Positions 46,886 through 58,600 of a stretch of 64,000 nt of DNA are shown in pieces. How positions within the stretch are numbered: position 1 is the first letter of the stretch; the number at the start of each line of letters is the position of its first letter. The notes under the pieces are model-generated. The model saw only the letters and a list, made by a program, of their open reading frames with translations, did no database searches and was not told where the DNA came from. Both the position numbers and the translations under genes were made by a program. Origin of the DNA: Sympetrum striolatum (lineage: Eukaryota; Arthropoda; Insecta; Odonata; Libellulidae); assembly GCA_947579665.1 (NCBI GenBank), contig OX388351.1:1178001-1242000 (forward strand). The letters run 5' to 3'.

Positions 46886-49800
46886 GATTAAGGCAGCCCG
46901 GATAGAGGAAGAACCCGGATACGATACCGGCCCTGTCATACTTTTTTCAAGTCCGTTATACTATATTTGTAGTAAGCTTCGGTATCTTTCAGTGATAATT
47001 TTGCCATAAATTTGACATATACGCAACTGAAATAATATTCGATTCGGTAAGGCGTATGAGATCATTTTTCGACCCTCTCCTGTGTTTGCCTAAGAAAGGA
47101 TATTTGTGAGCTGTCACCGGAAAATACACAAACGATTCTATGAATAAAACAATTCATCGCGTTTACTAATTCAGACCATTAATACTGTCATTATCCATCT
47201 AAAGATCATTTATGCTTCAGTAGCTTCCATATAATAGACAGAAAAGAGTTATGTGAATAACATTTTTCTACATTTTGCCAAAAGTTAAATATAAATATTC
47301 CAACTTTTAGAATATAATAACCCTAATCTGCTTCACACATCAATTACAAGTAGTGTTATCCACTTAATGCTATATTGAGAGGAAGTATGAAGCCTCCCTA
47401 AATATACTGAGTAGAAGACGAAGAAATTACGTGCGGAAAGTGAATGAATCAAAGAGAACTAGATGAGAATGATTGCAGCGAGTATTGATGTAGTTCAGTT
47501 AAGGGCTTTCCTACTCTAGGCAATCTCTCACTTTGACAGGAGGAACAGCCGTTGTGGAACAATGAGCTTAAGAATGGAGATTTTTTCTGAGCAAGAAAAA
47601 GCGGGAATCCGAATGAAGTGGGTTTAGTTTTTTCAGAGGAGAAAAAAATGGTTCGGCGCTGGATTAGAATGGGTGACAGCGTTTATTCTTGGGCGGTTTC
47701 GCAGAGTCTCTTAGAGTAAAGCCACAATCCAACGAGATATCTCCATTTCAATTCAAAACCACACGTCCATTATCCAGCGAAAATTTTGTATTTAAAAGAT
47801 ACGATTTTGTCGGCATCACGATCTTCCGTTTATGCATTGTTAACTCTTTTGTCACCACGGCTGGTTGGCAATCAGCGCCATCAATTAGGCGTTCGACGAA
47901 ACATCAAAGCATTAGCGACGATTTTTCCTTTAATTTTCGACTTTTATGACAAATATCGAGTTTTAGTTATTTCGGTCCATCTGCTCATAATGGAAGTCTT
48001 CATTAATTCCTCTCGTTATTTCCAATGGCCCCGCTTAAATATTGACAACGCTCGAGGCAGCCTTAAAACAGTATTATTTTTAATTCAGGGTAGCAAAAAT
48101 GAAAACAGAGCATCCCCTTTCGCTAATTTGCTTACGATTCAATTATTCAATATATGCTAAAACGAGATATCCGTTGCTTTTGTCGATAAGTAACCCACTT
48201 TCCGTGAAATAAGGGAATTAATCTGTTACACACCGGGAGTTGAAAGCTCAGCGCCATACTTTATCCGTTTGATGAATACGTGCGATCCATTTTTCGATAA
48301 TCCTCGCTAAGTTGCAAATAATGCACCATTTTAATAAAGTAATAGCGAGTCGATAAAAGTGTGCTTCTCTTTACAATTCTTACTAAAACTTTTGAACACT
48401 GCAAAGGTTTTCTGATTAGTTGGAAAAATGTTTACCGTGGGTTTGCTCAACCAATTAATCCGTCTTTTTAGAGAAGGAAGACCGACAGATTTTTACATAA
48501 TCTTTTCCGTAGTCACCTTCAAATAAGTATTCTCAACTGAACATTATTTGGTAAATTTATTTCATTTAATTGTAAATATATGCAATATTTACCAAAGTTC
48601 GTCGATTAAAATTAATCAATGCTAATATAGAAAGATCCAATCATTTCTATATTATTTGACGGAAGAATTCTTGGTTCTCACTCGGGAATCGCTGTCCTCA
48701 AGATTTATGCACGTGGCTGACGCGTCGACACCATGGATACCCGATGGAGACCAAAAGAAAACTCTTCCTACAATACTAAAATTGTTGTATAGATTTTGAC
48801 AGGGCTTTCAAGAGAAGCGTAGACTGTGATCACTTTAACTTCTATCACATGTTTATTACTATTCTTCATCATGCAAAATCTTCTTGGGTGATTTATCGCT
48901 TATTTTTAGCATTATTGCTTTAAACTCAACCAGCACATGAATCTCCAGGGATAGAGATTCTCTTGTACGGATGTCGAGTGTTTAGAACAGATAATAAATA
49001 TCGAGGTAATATCATTAAGGCATTGTTATTACAGCCGGATATCCTTCCTTAATGTGGGCATTAGATCTGGCTTAACAAGGGCCTAAAACAATACCGGCAC
49101 TAGGAACTTTTTCATAGAATGAAATTAAGAGTTACATGAACCCATCGAAAGGTAGATCATTTATGCATGTAATTAGGAAACATGTAATCTATTCTATGAA
49201 TAGGAAGTGAAGGTGCGATCTCAAAAGTGAAGATAGGCTAAGGGTTAAGAATCTCTTTTATTTTCAAAACCTATTTAAAAATGGTTTATAATCGAAAACG
49301 TACGATTGAACAATAATTTAACCACTGGAAAAATGTGCTTGGAATATATTACGTTTAATTTCTCCTGAATTGACAAAGGAGATAGGGAAAAAGCATAATT
49401 TAAATATAAGCTTTTGTTCCAGAAATGGGTAGGAGGCAGCATGCGACCTTCGAGCCCTGGATTGAGCCCACATCTGAAGTGAAAAATGATAAGGAAGGAC
49501 GCCTCCACTTCTCTTGACCTTTTAAATAAAGTTAAGGAAAAAAAGCTTTCATTGCCTAACCCTATTTTCGACCTCAAGTACTTTTCTTTAACCCCCAATC
49601 CATTACACTTCTATCTTTTCACTCGATATTTCCTACCCTTAAGGGCCCCTATTGGATGGGCAATTATTTCACATTTCCAGGATTAGCAATGCTAATACGT
49701 CGTATCTGAGGTCGTGGGGAGAAAAGGAGGAAAATCTGGGTCTCTCCGAGATAAAAATGATCTCGAAGATGATTTTATCCTTTTTTATAGAAAATTTCTC

Positions 49801-52800
49801 GACGGAGTTTGTGGGAACGGAATAGATTATTTGAGAGTTTTAATTACATTCACCCACATTCTTATGGCAAAAACTATTAAAGGATTAGTGCGCTTTCAAC
49901 ATAACTGATAACCGGATAATAAAACTGTAAGATAAGTAGTAAAAGTTTGTCCTATGCTAAATGAGGGCTAAATGTAACCAAAATCATACGCAAAATCGCT
50001 GATATAAAATATTTGTTCAGTAATGAATAATTTGAGTTTATTTTAATGCCTATAGTAAAAATTCATTCATTTTATAATTTTACTATTCTTGTGCGTAAAA
50101 ATTATAAAGATAATTGAGGATATTTTATATCAAGGAAGAGAGAACGTCACCAATAGCCACATGTAGCAGAGGGAGTATATGCGGATCGAATACGTTTTCC
50201 TTATTTAAATATATTGCATTTCTTGTATTCTGTTATTTAGTTGTAAAATTCGAAAGGTCGGGTACGCCGAAGACTAGGATTAAAATTATTACGTGGTCCC
50301 AAATGGTCCAGAAGTAAATGAAAATTTTATACATTAGACAGAGATAATATTTATAGAACATGGAGATATTTTCTAGGTGGTGATATTACAAAAAATATAA
50401 ACAATTTTACGAAAATCTTAATGCTTACGGATACATCTGATGGAATATTTATAGATAAATAACCTTACGATAAATATCTAACTAAGAGTAATACTTCCAG
50501 TCTTTAATACTATGAAATGCTTGAATAAAATTTATGCTTTGTTTACAGAATACCTCAACTCTCTCCGAAAGCCCATTTTTGGATTAAATGATTTTAATAA
50601 AAGAATGTTATTGACGTAGTTAAAGAGTGGAGAAGCCTGGAATTTAGCGTAGCACCATCCATTGAAAGACAAGCACTACGCCGACGGGTAGAAATTTCGG
50701 AAAACGAGATTATGCAAGAGATAGTGGTACGCACGGTCAAGTAAAATGTACGAAAAAAGACATTGATGATTCAACAAATCTTATTGTACACGGAAAAAGG
50801 GAAAAGATTGTACAAAGCAAACGTTTAAAGCTTGATTTTGCTTCAAAGTCACTCGATTCAGAGTGAGATAATTCATCAAATCAGCGAAAGTCAGTTGACT
50901 GAATGCACTCTCATGTTAAAATCATTTCCCCTTATTCTGTCTATATATAATCCACCGGAGATTGCGATCACCGCAACCTCTGAAGTTCAAAACACTATTT
51001 AACCTTCGCCCAAGATTCGAAACTCGGAGGCATTTTCATATGGACCGTATTTTCAAAAGGATATTCGATCGCAGTTGGAGAGAACGCAGATGTGCCTTGG
51101 CGTCACGCACCGTCAAAGCCTTCTAAAGATTCGTCTGAGCTGGATAACTACCTAATCGTGAGGGTGATATGGATGGGGGATGCTTTACGGAGCAGGTGTG
51201 GCCGGGAAATGAAAATTGGCCCGAATTCGGTGTCCACCGGACCTCCTGAGGTTGCCTTTAGAGATGCCACTGCTTGTCCACAGTGTTGCCAACTACACGG
51301 CTGACCAGGATCAAGAGGTCTAACGGTTTAATCTTGGAACTGCTTGGAAACAACATACATACAAAGGACTTTCTTTGGCGAAATTGGGACTTTTTAGTCC
51401 CATCTTCCGTTTAACCAAAACCATTTACAAAACATATGATATGGTATATAAAAATATTATGGAGAAGCTACATAATAAGCACTTGCTTGAGTGATATCTG
51501 GTAGAAATACCTTTTTAAATTAGTAAAATAAGTAAATAATCAGGTTAATTAATAAGTAAAACGATTCAAACTGCAACCTATGTAAAACTGGTTGCTGATT
51601 TAACTGTTTAATATTATTTTATTTGGTGTAGTACTGATTTAGTTTTAATAATTTTATTGATAACGAAATAATTTTGAGTATACTAAATGAAAAACTGTAA
51701 AAAATAGTTTCAAAAAACAAAATCGGAACATTTCGGAAGCATAACCCTTTTAGTTAAGCGGTGGTGTAGCTACAGTTCAGCCGTTTTGAGGTTATTAGTA
51801 TTAGCAATTTAGATTGGGAAATTGTCAAGTACATACAGTATTTATTTCAGATGTAACGCATACGATACCACCGGAGGTGCTTCCTAGATTGTGGTGGGAC
51901 TCAAGAAGGTTGATGTCGTTTTAAACCGTTCGTTTTAGCTTTTCATTTATCTAATAATTTGTATCATTGAGAATACATCCTCCAAGATCACAACCACCTG
52001 TTAACAAAAAATATTCCAATTATATTAAATAAGAACGATTGTTAAAAAAACTATGTTTTCTTTACTCAGTTGCCTTTGCACGTTGGAAAGCGGAACTTTG
52101 GACCGTAAAGGCTAGGAAACGCTTGTACGGGATGCTAACTTGGCTGGTTATAAGAAGCAGTAGAGGGTATTCTTTCTCGGGGCATGTGTGAAGCAAGAGA
52201 TAAATCCAACCCTTACTACTCGAACGTGTAGAAATTCAAGGAAGTTGATGTGTGCGTCGTTTCCGGACGAGTTACTGCGATTAAGTGGTTCAAACAGACG
52301 CTGTTGCTCTGGGATGCAGCGAAGTGGATATAGAAATGGAAATGCGGAGACGGGAAGACCAGCCGCCGCTGTGCAGGAAATAATTAAAACCTTGAAACGA
52401 AAACATGCGTGGAACACAGTGGTTTACATGGCCGAGGAACATAATATAAATGAAACACCAATCGCAGATTAACAGTCAACATTCAAGACGCTTAGGAATG
52501 GATCATTCATCAAAATCCTGAGTGATATTCCGAGGAGTAAAGAAGTAATTCATATGCCATAATGGAACGCCATTACGTTCAGGGAAGTATCATCTAATTT
52601 TAGAGTCGAACTTGTTACACGCTGAATTATTTAGTACAGCTGTTTTTCGATGTAAATTGAAATTTTTTAGTAAAATGATGGAAACATACACCTTCCAGAA
52701 AGAGGGGTAGTAGGAAACAAGCGATGGAACACTGCAGATAGTAGGAGATGATATGGTATTAATCAAAGAAACAAAAGAAGTGGGTTGGTCAAATATTAGG

Positions 52801-53874
52801 AAGGGATCGACTGGTGAGGAGAGACGATGTAACAAGATACCACGGAAAAGATAGGAGGGGAAAAACAAGGTCAGAAGTAGTTCGCTGGCAAAAAATGGGA
52901 TTACTAATCAAGTATAAAGAATACAATCTTATTCCGTATATTTGATATGATAATAAGTTTCAGACTCTAAGGAACATAAACATGTCAAGGATTGCACTTA
53001 AAATAATCGAAAATGCGGAAGGGTGTATACTAATAATTTTTCAGGTCTTATCCATAAATTGTCATAGAAAAACGAGTCAATAATGTGTAAAAGTATTCAT
53101 AAAGTTAGTATTACGCTAACTGAGACAATAAGGCCCATAAATGAGATGGGACTAACACTTGCAGAATGAGCTTCGTAATGGCTGTCACCTCATAGAAAAC
53201 TGCATTTGTACACGCAATTAGTTCAAAATAGCGCCACAACTTTCGTGAGCAATAAAAATTTAAACTGAGCTATATTTTCGAAGCACATATCTCTGTAGAG
53301 AGTATATAGTATATGTTAGCTGATTCATAAGAAATCTCTGGTATTTGCAACTCAGAGGGTCAAAACATATTTCTTTATATATATATTCTCAATATTCGGT
53401 CGACCATTTGAGCCTTTACATCCTGTAGATTAAAATATACATCGAAGTATACTCTCACTATGCTTGTCTATGCTTTCGCGGAAAACTTTTACGATCATCA
53501 TCATGAATTTAAGAGATTTTAAGATTTTAAGGATATAATGGTTCTTTTCAAGTGAATACCTAGAAAATATTTTGTAAATACATTCTTTCTTGTTTCCTTT
53601 TTTCATTACATGGTTACTATTTAATTATTGTGACGTTGTAATCTTGAGCAACACCTAAACATATTTCGCTAGATATTAATGAGTGAACCTGAATTGCAAG
53701 AGCCGGATCACTTGCCCTCTAGACTCAGACGAGTAACATCGGGCAAATTTCTCCAAGAGTATACCGAACACAATTTTTTTTGTTTGGCCGCAGGCAAATA
53801 TACTTTGAGGTAACCCCGAGACAGGCTCTTTCCCTTCTGGGGTACCTATATTCCTATCTTCTTTTGCGTTTTTT
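46886..53874. other. long noncoding stretch
   Basis: GC-richer patches occur at about 47680-48060, 50960-51310 and 52070-52480. Their frames (86, 124, 70 and 94 codons) lack motifs, convincing starts or splice partners. The remainder is AT-rich. No element boundaries were seen. Confidence 0.45.
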
Positions 53875-53970
53875 ATGGTCTACTATATGGCCAAAACATT
53901 GTACATAGTATTGTGTACCATATTTGTAAAAGGGTGGAACAAATTTACTATTATTATTATTATTATTATT
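53875..53970 (+). mobile_element. possible LINE 3' tail ending in (ATT)n
   Basis: A stretch ending GTAAAAGGGTGGAACAAATT is followed by about seven ATT units (53950-53970). It resembles the 3' untranslated tail of a CR1-type element abutting the next LINE fragment. It has no coding evidence of its own. The ATT run may equally be an independent microsatellite. Confidence 0.35.
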
Positions 53971-53975
53971 AAAAG

Positions 53976-54391
53976 ATTCATCGAGAGTCAAAGAAATAGC
54001 TTACTTTTCTCTTATTCGTCCGAGTCTAGAATACTGCTGTGCGGTTTAGGACCCACACGAAGTAGGTTTAGTCTCAGATTTAGAGATGGTCCAGCGTAGA
54101 GCAGCCCGATTCGTTTGCGGGGATTTCAGGTTTGATAGCAGCGTTACGGCAATGATAGAGTCCCTCAGTTGGAATTCACTACAGATGAGAAGATCTGAAT
54201 ATCGTCGGAACCTTTTCGAAAAGTTCAATCGTTCAGAATTTATAGACGAAGTAAGTGAAATGTTAGTGCCAGTAAGGAGCGATCTCCGAGAGGCATCGAC
54301 GAAGCGTTATAGAGAAGTAATCGCAAGGACGGATAATTACTTTTGGTCGTTTTTTCCCCAGGCTATTAGAGATGCTAATAGGGAGGAATAA
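53976..54391 (+). mobile_element. CR1/Jockey-like LINE, C-terminal reverse transcriptase fragment
   Basis: The frame reads VKEIAYFSLIRPSLEYCCAV, one in-frame TAG where Trp is usual, then DPHEVGLVSDLEMVQRRAAR and FVCGDFRFDSSVTAMIESLS. It ends with FFPQAIRDANREE and a stop at 54389-54391. LIRP-LEYC-AVWDPH and VQRRAARFV--D are among the most conserved motifs at the end of non-LTR reverse transcriptases. The fragment is cut at its 5' side next to the (ATT)n tract. Apart from the TAG and a shortened C terminus it is well preserved, so it is probably younger than the copy at 28.7 kb. Confidence 0.9.
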
Positions 54392-54470
54392 ATAATAGTG
54401 GTGTATTACATCCCCTGCCATACACCTCTGGCGGCTCGCGGGGTATATATCTAAATCTAAAAATCTAGAT
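54392..54470 (+). mobile_element. LINE 3' untranslated region with ATCTAAA-type tail
   Basis: Directly after the LINE stop comes CCCCTGCCATACACCTCTGG, CGGCTCGCGGGGTATATATC and then TAAATCTAAAAATCTAGAT, a degenerate six- to seven-base repeat. Short tandem tails of this kind end many CR1/Jockey-like elements. Confidence 0.6.
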
Positions 54471-54996
54471 ATTATTTGCGAAACATATTTCAATTTGACT
54501 AAATGGTGACTAATGTGATAGTTTACGTTTAGGATACCACTCTGAGTCCATGGCAATAAGGTAGTCTTTTGAGTAAATCTATAATGTAAAAAAAACACAG
54601 AGTTAGTAATTGTAAATTATTATTGGAAGCCTCTATGCATTATTTGAAGATGATGTTTGTAATAGTGAGCCTACAGGGCAGAGGCATTGATTGATACTAT
54701 TTTCTAACTAGTAATATAGCGATATAAATTTTTCCTAAGCAACTAAAATCCACCAGAACAAAGTATCTTACGGTGAAGGTGTTTCTAAGAATTTATTTCT
54801 GATATCTAAAGGATTTGTAAGAGAAAGAACCAATGTTTACGTGCCTGTATGAACTTGAAGAGCAGTATAATGAACATGGAAATCGTAATCTGAAACGAGG
54901 CATCTGGTACGTAACAATCAATATCGTCGCCTAGCAACGAGACAACAACGCATCTGCACTCTTACCTCACAACCCAAAAGACAACGGCATTGATTC
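54471..54996. other. AT-rich flank, no gene recognised
   Basis: The last 120 bases rise in GC. In the frame of the following candidate gene they read an Arg/Gln-rich stretch (RRLATRQQRICTLTSQPKRQ) that is closed by a TGA two codons before the ATG at 54997. This could be a 5' untranslated region or a broken earlier coding part. Confidence 0.35.
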
Positions 54997-55470
54997 ATGC
55001 GGCGTTTGTTTCTCAGCTGCTTCGGATTCCAAGAAGCATTTCGATTGAGTCCGGAAGGGAGCGAAGAGGCATTGGGTAATGTTCCAGAGGATAGCGTAAC
55101 TGAAGATGAGGAGCCCACGGAGGAAGGCAAGGACGAATCTTGGGAATACTATCCAGTGAGAGATGCGGAGGTCCAAGTGGGCGAAGGCGTAATGGAGGAG
55201 TCTGAGGACGTACCACGAATGGTGGGAGGACTTCCGGAACATATTAGGTGCAGGCCTTCCATCGGAGAGATTTCGTGGATGGTCACTAGAGGAGCGCAGA
55301 TCGGTGGGAATTTGGATATACCGAATGAGCATTTGGAGAGGGCCGTTGCCGTGCTGCCAGATCATCCGCTTCCTCGTTTGGTGGCGGACTTCGAGGATAC
55401 TGCGTTAGTCAGCGTGATGACCTTCGTCTTCCAGCTCATATGCAACCACTACTTGCAAATTTTCGTGTGA
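54997..55470 (+). CDS. hypothetical acidic protein, 157 aa
   Basis: This is the best non-transposon coding candidate. The protein starts MRRLFLSCFGFQ, with basic residues and two cysteines near the N terminus. It has a strongly acidic middle (about residues 20-65, rich in Glu and Asp, such as EDEEPTEEGKDESWE). It ends with a mixed C-terminal part including IGGNLDIPNEHLERAVAVLP and a hydrophobic last 25 residues. The DNA is clearly richer in GC than both flanks, and AATAAA lies at 55595-55600, 125 bases after the stop. The ATG is preceded two codons earlier by an in-frame TGA. Single-exon structure beside LINE remains would fit a retrocopy, a young orphan gene or an unrecognised transposon protein. 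I do not recognise the family. A 132-codon antisense frame weakens the case from length alone. Confidence 0.4.
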   Translation: MRRLFLSCFGFQEAFRLSPEGSEEALGNVPEDSVTEDEEPTEEGKDESWEYYPVRDAEVQVGEGVMEESEDVPRMVGGLPEHIRCRPSIGEISWMVTRGAQIGGNLDIPNEHLERAVAVLPDHPLPRLVADFEDTALVSVMTFVFQLICNHYLQIFV

Positions 55471-55594
55471 ACTGTTCGAGAATCTGCAATATTTATATTT
55501 CCATCGAATTCTCATGGGGCACATGCTCACCATGATTTTCTCTTTTCAAGTCATGCACCATGTGAAATTTCATAATCCTCCTTGCAATGGTTAC

Positions 55595-55600
55595 AATAAA
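55595..55600 (+). terminator. AATAAA polyadenylation signal candidate
   Basis: The canonical hexamer lies 125 bases after the stop of the 157-codon frame and is followed by AT-rich sequence. AATAAA is common in AT-rich DNA, so the support is modest. Confidence 0.3.
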
Positions 55601-58600
55601 CTGGATCGATCAAGGACATAATTAAAAAACTGGCAAAAACGAAGATAAGGAATTACATCTTAATGAACCGAAGATTTGAAAAAGCAAATAATATATTTTT
55701 GATAAAGACAGAAATTGAAATTTGTAAATCAGAAGAGTTGAATAAAAACGGCGTAAATAACAAAATAAATGAAGTTACTGAATGGATGAGAGTCGATTAT
55801 TTTAACGGATTGCGTTTGAGTGGAATTTTGACCAAAGATAGGAGTCAGTTAGTGTGGACAACTCTCCCGGAATTTTGTATCTCTTTTACATATAGAGACA
55901 ATTATCGTAAACGTATCACGGTGATAAGTTAGGCTATCAAGAAATATATGCAATTCTTGAGACTATTTCGATTTTATGATACTGCGGGGAGTTCAAAATC
56001 TACTTATTAATTGTTACTGTAAAGCCCCTTATAAATTTATGAAATAATTCCACATTCTAACTTTTAGATCCTTGTTATCTTGTTTTATGGATTGATTGAC
56101 GTATAATGTAAATATGAAGAGGCTGCAGTTGGGCTCTTAATCCTGGTGACAATCATGCATATTTGATTATAATCGTAGTATCAAAACATTAAATGCATAC
56201 ATTAATTATATCAACCTCTGCAACTAGGGCGAGACATTTACTGTCTGATTCTTATCCTACAAAGAGGAAGAAACCCCTCATGAATATCCCTGGGGCACTA
56301 AATTATACAACGCCTCATTCACAAAGGTGAATGATATCCTTGACAACGTATTTAATGATTTCTTGACCTGCCCTATTAAAGCTATCATCAACTCACTCTT
56401 AACAGTAGAAAATACATGAATCACTATATTGCACTTTAATATTTTATAGGCATATTTGGAAAATAATTTACACTGATACTAGCTTCTCCATGCAAGATAT
56501 AATACACTTCAATCCGTCTATTAGGCACGATGATGTATCAAGGGCTCTAAGGTCTCAGCTACGACCATCTCGATGCTATGTCCTTCTCAACGCTCCACTC
56601 AAAACCTCGCATTTACAGCACACGCCCTCAACCGATAAGCAAACCTATGAGAATATTAGCCCCCTTGTTTACGAGCCTCGTTAGGCTTGTCTCTAGGCGA
56701 CAACTCTTCCCGTAAACGAAGACGATCTTACCCTTCAATAGGCCATCAAAATGGAGTTATCGAATGCTTGCCTCGCGAAATGAGGCATCATGGGTCATCC
56801 TCGTCCATGACGTCACGTCCCTTGAGCCCTAAAAAAAGAAAGCCTCGAGATCTTAAAGGAGCCACCGCTTTGAGACCCTCTACCGGCCACAATGGGAGTT
56901 ATACGCTGTGAAAGGCGTTTTCCCATATTCTCGAGGAAGGCACAAAAAGATCTTTATTTATCGGAATGTTATGAATTCGAGCAGATTCCCGTATCGGGCG
57001 GATTTAATGGATGCATTCACGCCTGAAAAGATTGCGTTTTTATTCCTATTATTATTCTGGATTTATCCTGGTGGAAAATTGTATTTTTTATTCCTTTTTC
57101 CTGGAAGGAGTTAATACGCCGAAAAAATAACGGGAGGTGTTCTCCCTCTTCTTGAGATTAAATGAATCACGCCTTGACGCCTTCGGAATTGAGAGGTTTT
57201 TTCCTTTTAGCGGCTAATGCGAGATAAATATGAATTTCCCTTATTTCGATGGAGCTTTCGTGACCGTGGAGAAGAGCTTGTTGTTCGGAAGTTGCGCAGA
57301 GAAGGAATTCTCCATGAGAAGAACTTATTTCAAACAGGAAATATCAAAGCGTATTCTTATAATAGGCTGATTTCATTCTAAAAAGTCGTCAATTGTAAAT
57401 TTTATCCATCACCGAAAAGGATATAGGAACAAGATTTTTTAGTAGTTTTGGAGAGAAATTTCCAAATCTCAGTTACAGGCAACAAGAGAATCTAGAACGA
57501 TTTTCAGATGACGAGTTGCCTTATTTTGTATAAATTTGTAGCAATGTTGATACCAAGGCTCTTGTCCCTTCAAATACTTCAAATATAGGTATAATCTTAG
57601 AAAAAAGTAACTGCAGAAGATTAACTTATATCGAATACGGAAAGACGTTTCAATGTTTTTATGCATCCTGTTCATTGTCAAGTGAGAAAGAATTGCTTTC
57701 TGAGACTAAAAATTCTTGAATTAAATTAATATCTGATCCAAATTTTTCTAAGTTTTGGAAATTTGAATTTCTGCGGAATAGAAGAAGAATGGTCTGCCCT
57801 TGTAGCATATGCAACCGACATGTCAAAGCTGCCAAATTATCAGCCCATATTTAATATATTTTCATACCACTAAAATCATCATATCATGGAGAAAAATCTA
57901 ATGTTATTTCCGTAATCAAGTTTAATTAATGATATTGGAGACGTTAATAGTGTTTCTTAGCCCCCACTTAGGTAGTTATATGCTTGGTAAATAGAATACT
58001 GATGGTAAATAGAAGAGACTATACTTATTAAACTACTAGAAAGTGTAGACTCACCAGCGCACAGCGTAAATTCCTTGCTTAAGAAAAGGCTATCTATCAC
58101 GTAGGTGTACTCACCTGCAAAGAAAGGGGAGGTCAAATTATTCAAAATGTCACAATTTCATTATCTCACAAATTGACAAAATATTATTTTTTAGAAAATT
58201 TTGATAAACTGAGAGTGAAGAGAGAAATACTTATCCATTCATTAATAAGACCTTAAAGTTAAATAAAAGGAATTCACTACGTTCCCTTCTAAAGCAAGTA
58301 GTGCTATATTTCTTCGCTCTGTGTCCATTTAAGTGAAAGTGGCGTAGTGCAAAGCAATAAATTCAAAGAGAAAAGGAGAGAAATGTAGCAGAGGAAGGAG
58401 AGATACAATAATTCAAGCCTCTCCCAGCGATGAAATACACCGACTGCTGCAATATTGAATAAAAGGTTAAATATGTGTCTCAGGACAATTGATGACAGAT
58501 TTAAGGAGATTCACATCATTATTCAACACAGGGTCTTTATTAAGAGAGCAACAGGTATAAAAATTTATAATAAATGCAGGTGGCCTTTGAGAAAGAATCT

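Noticed and set aside
47786..48160. 124-codon plus-strand frame
   Set aside because: Overlaps another open plus-strand frame in a different phase, shows no motif and has an ordinary composition for a GC-richer noncoding patch.
52188..52472. 94-codon plus-strand frame with a mixed composition
   Set aside because: Overlaps an antisense frame of similar length, lacks motifs, and has no polyadenylation signal close downstream. It was left as unproven GC-richer sequence.
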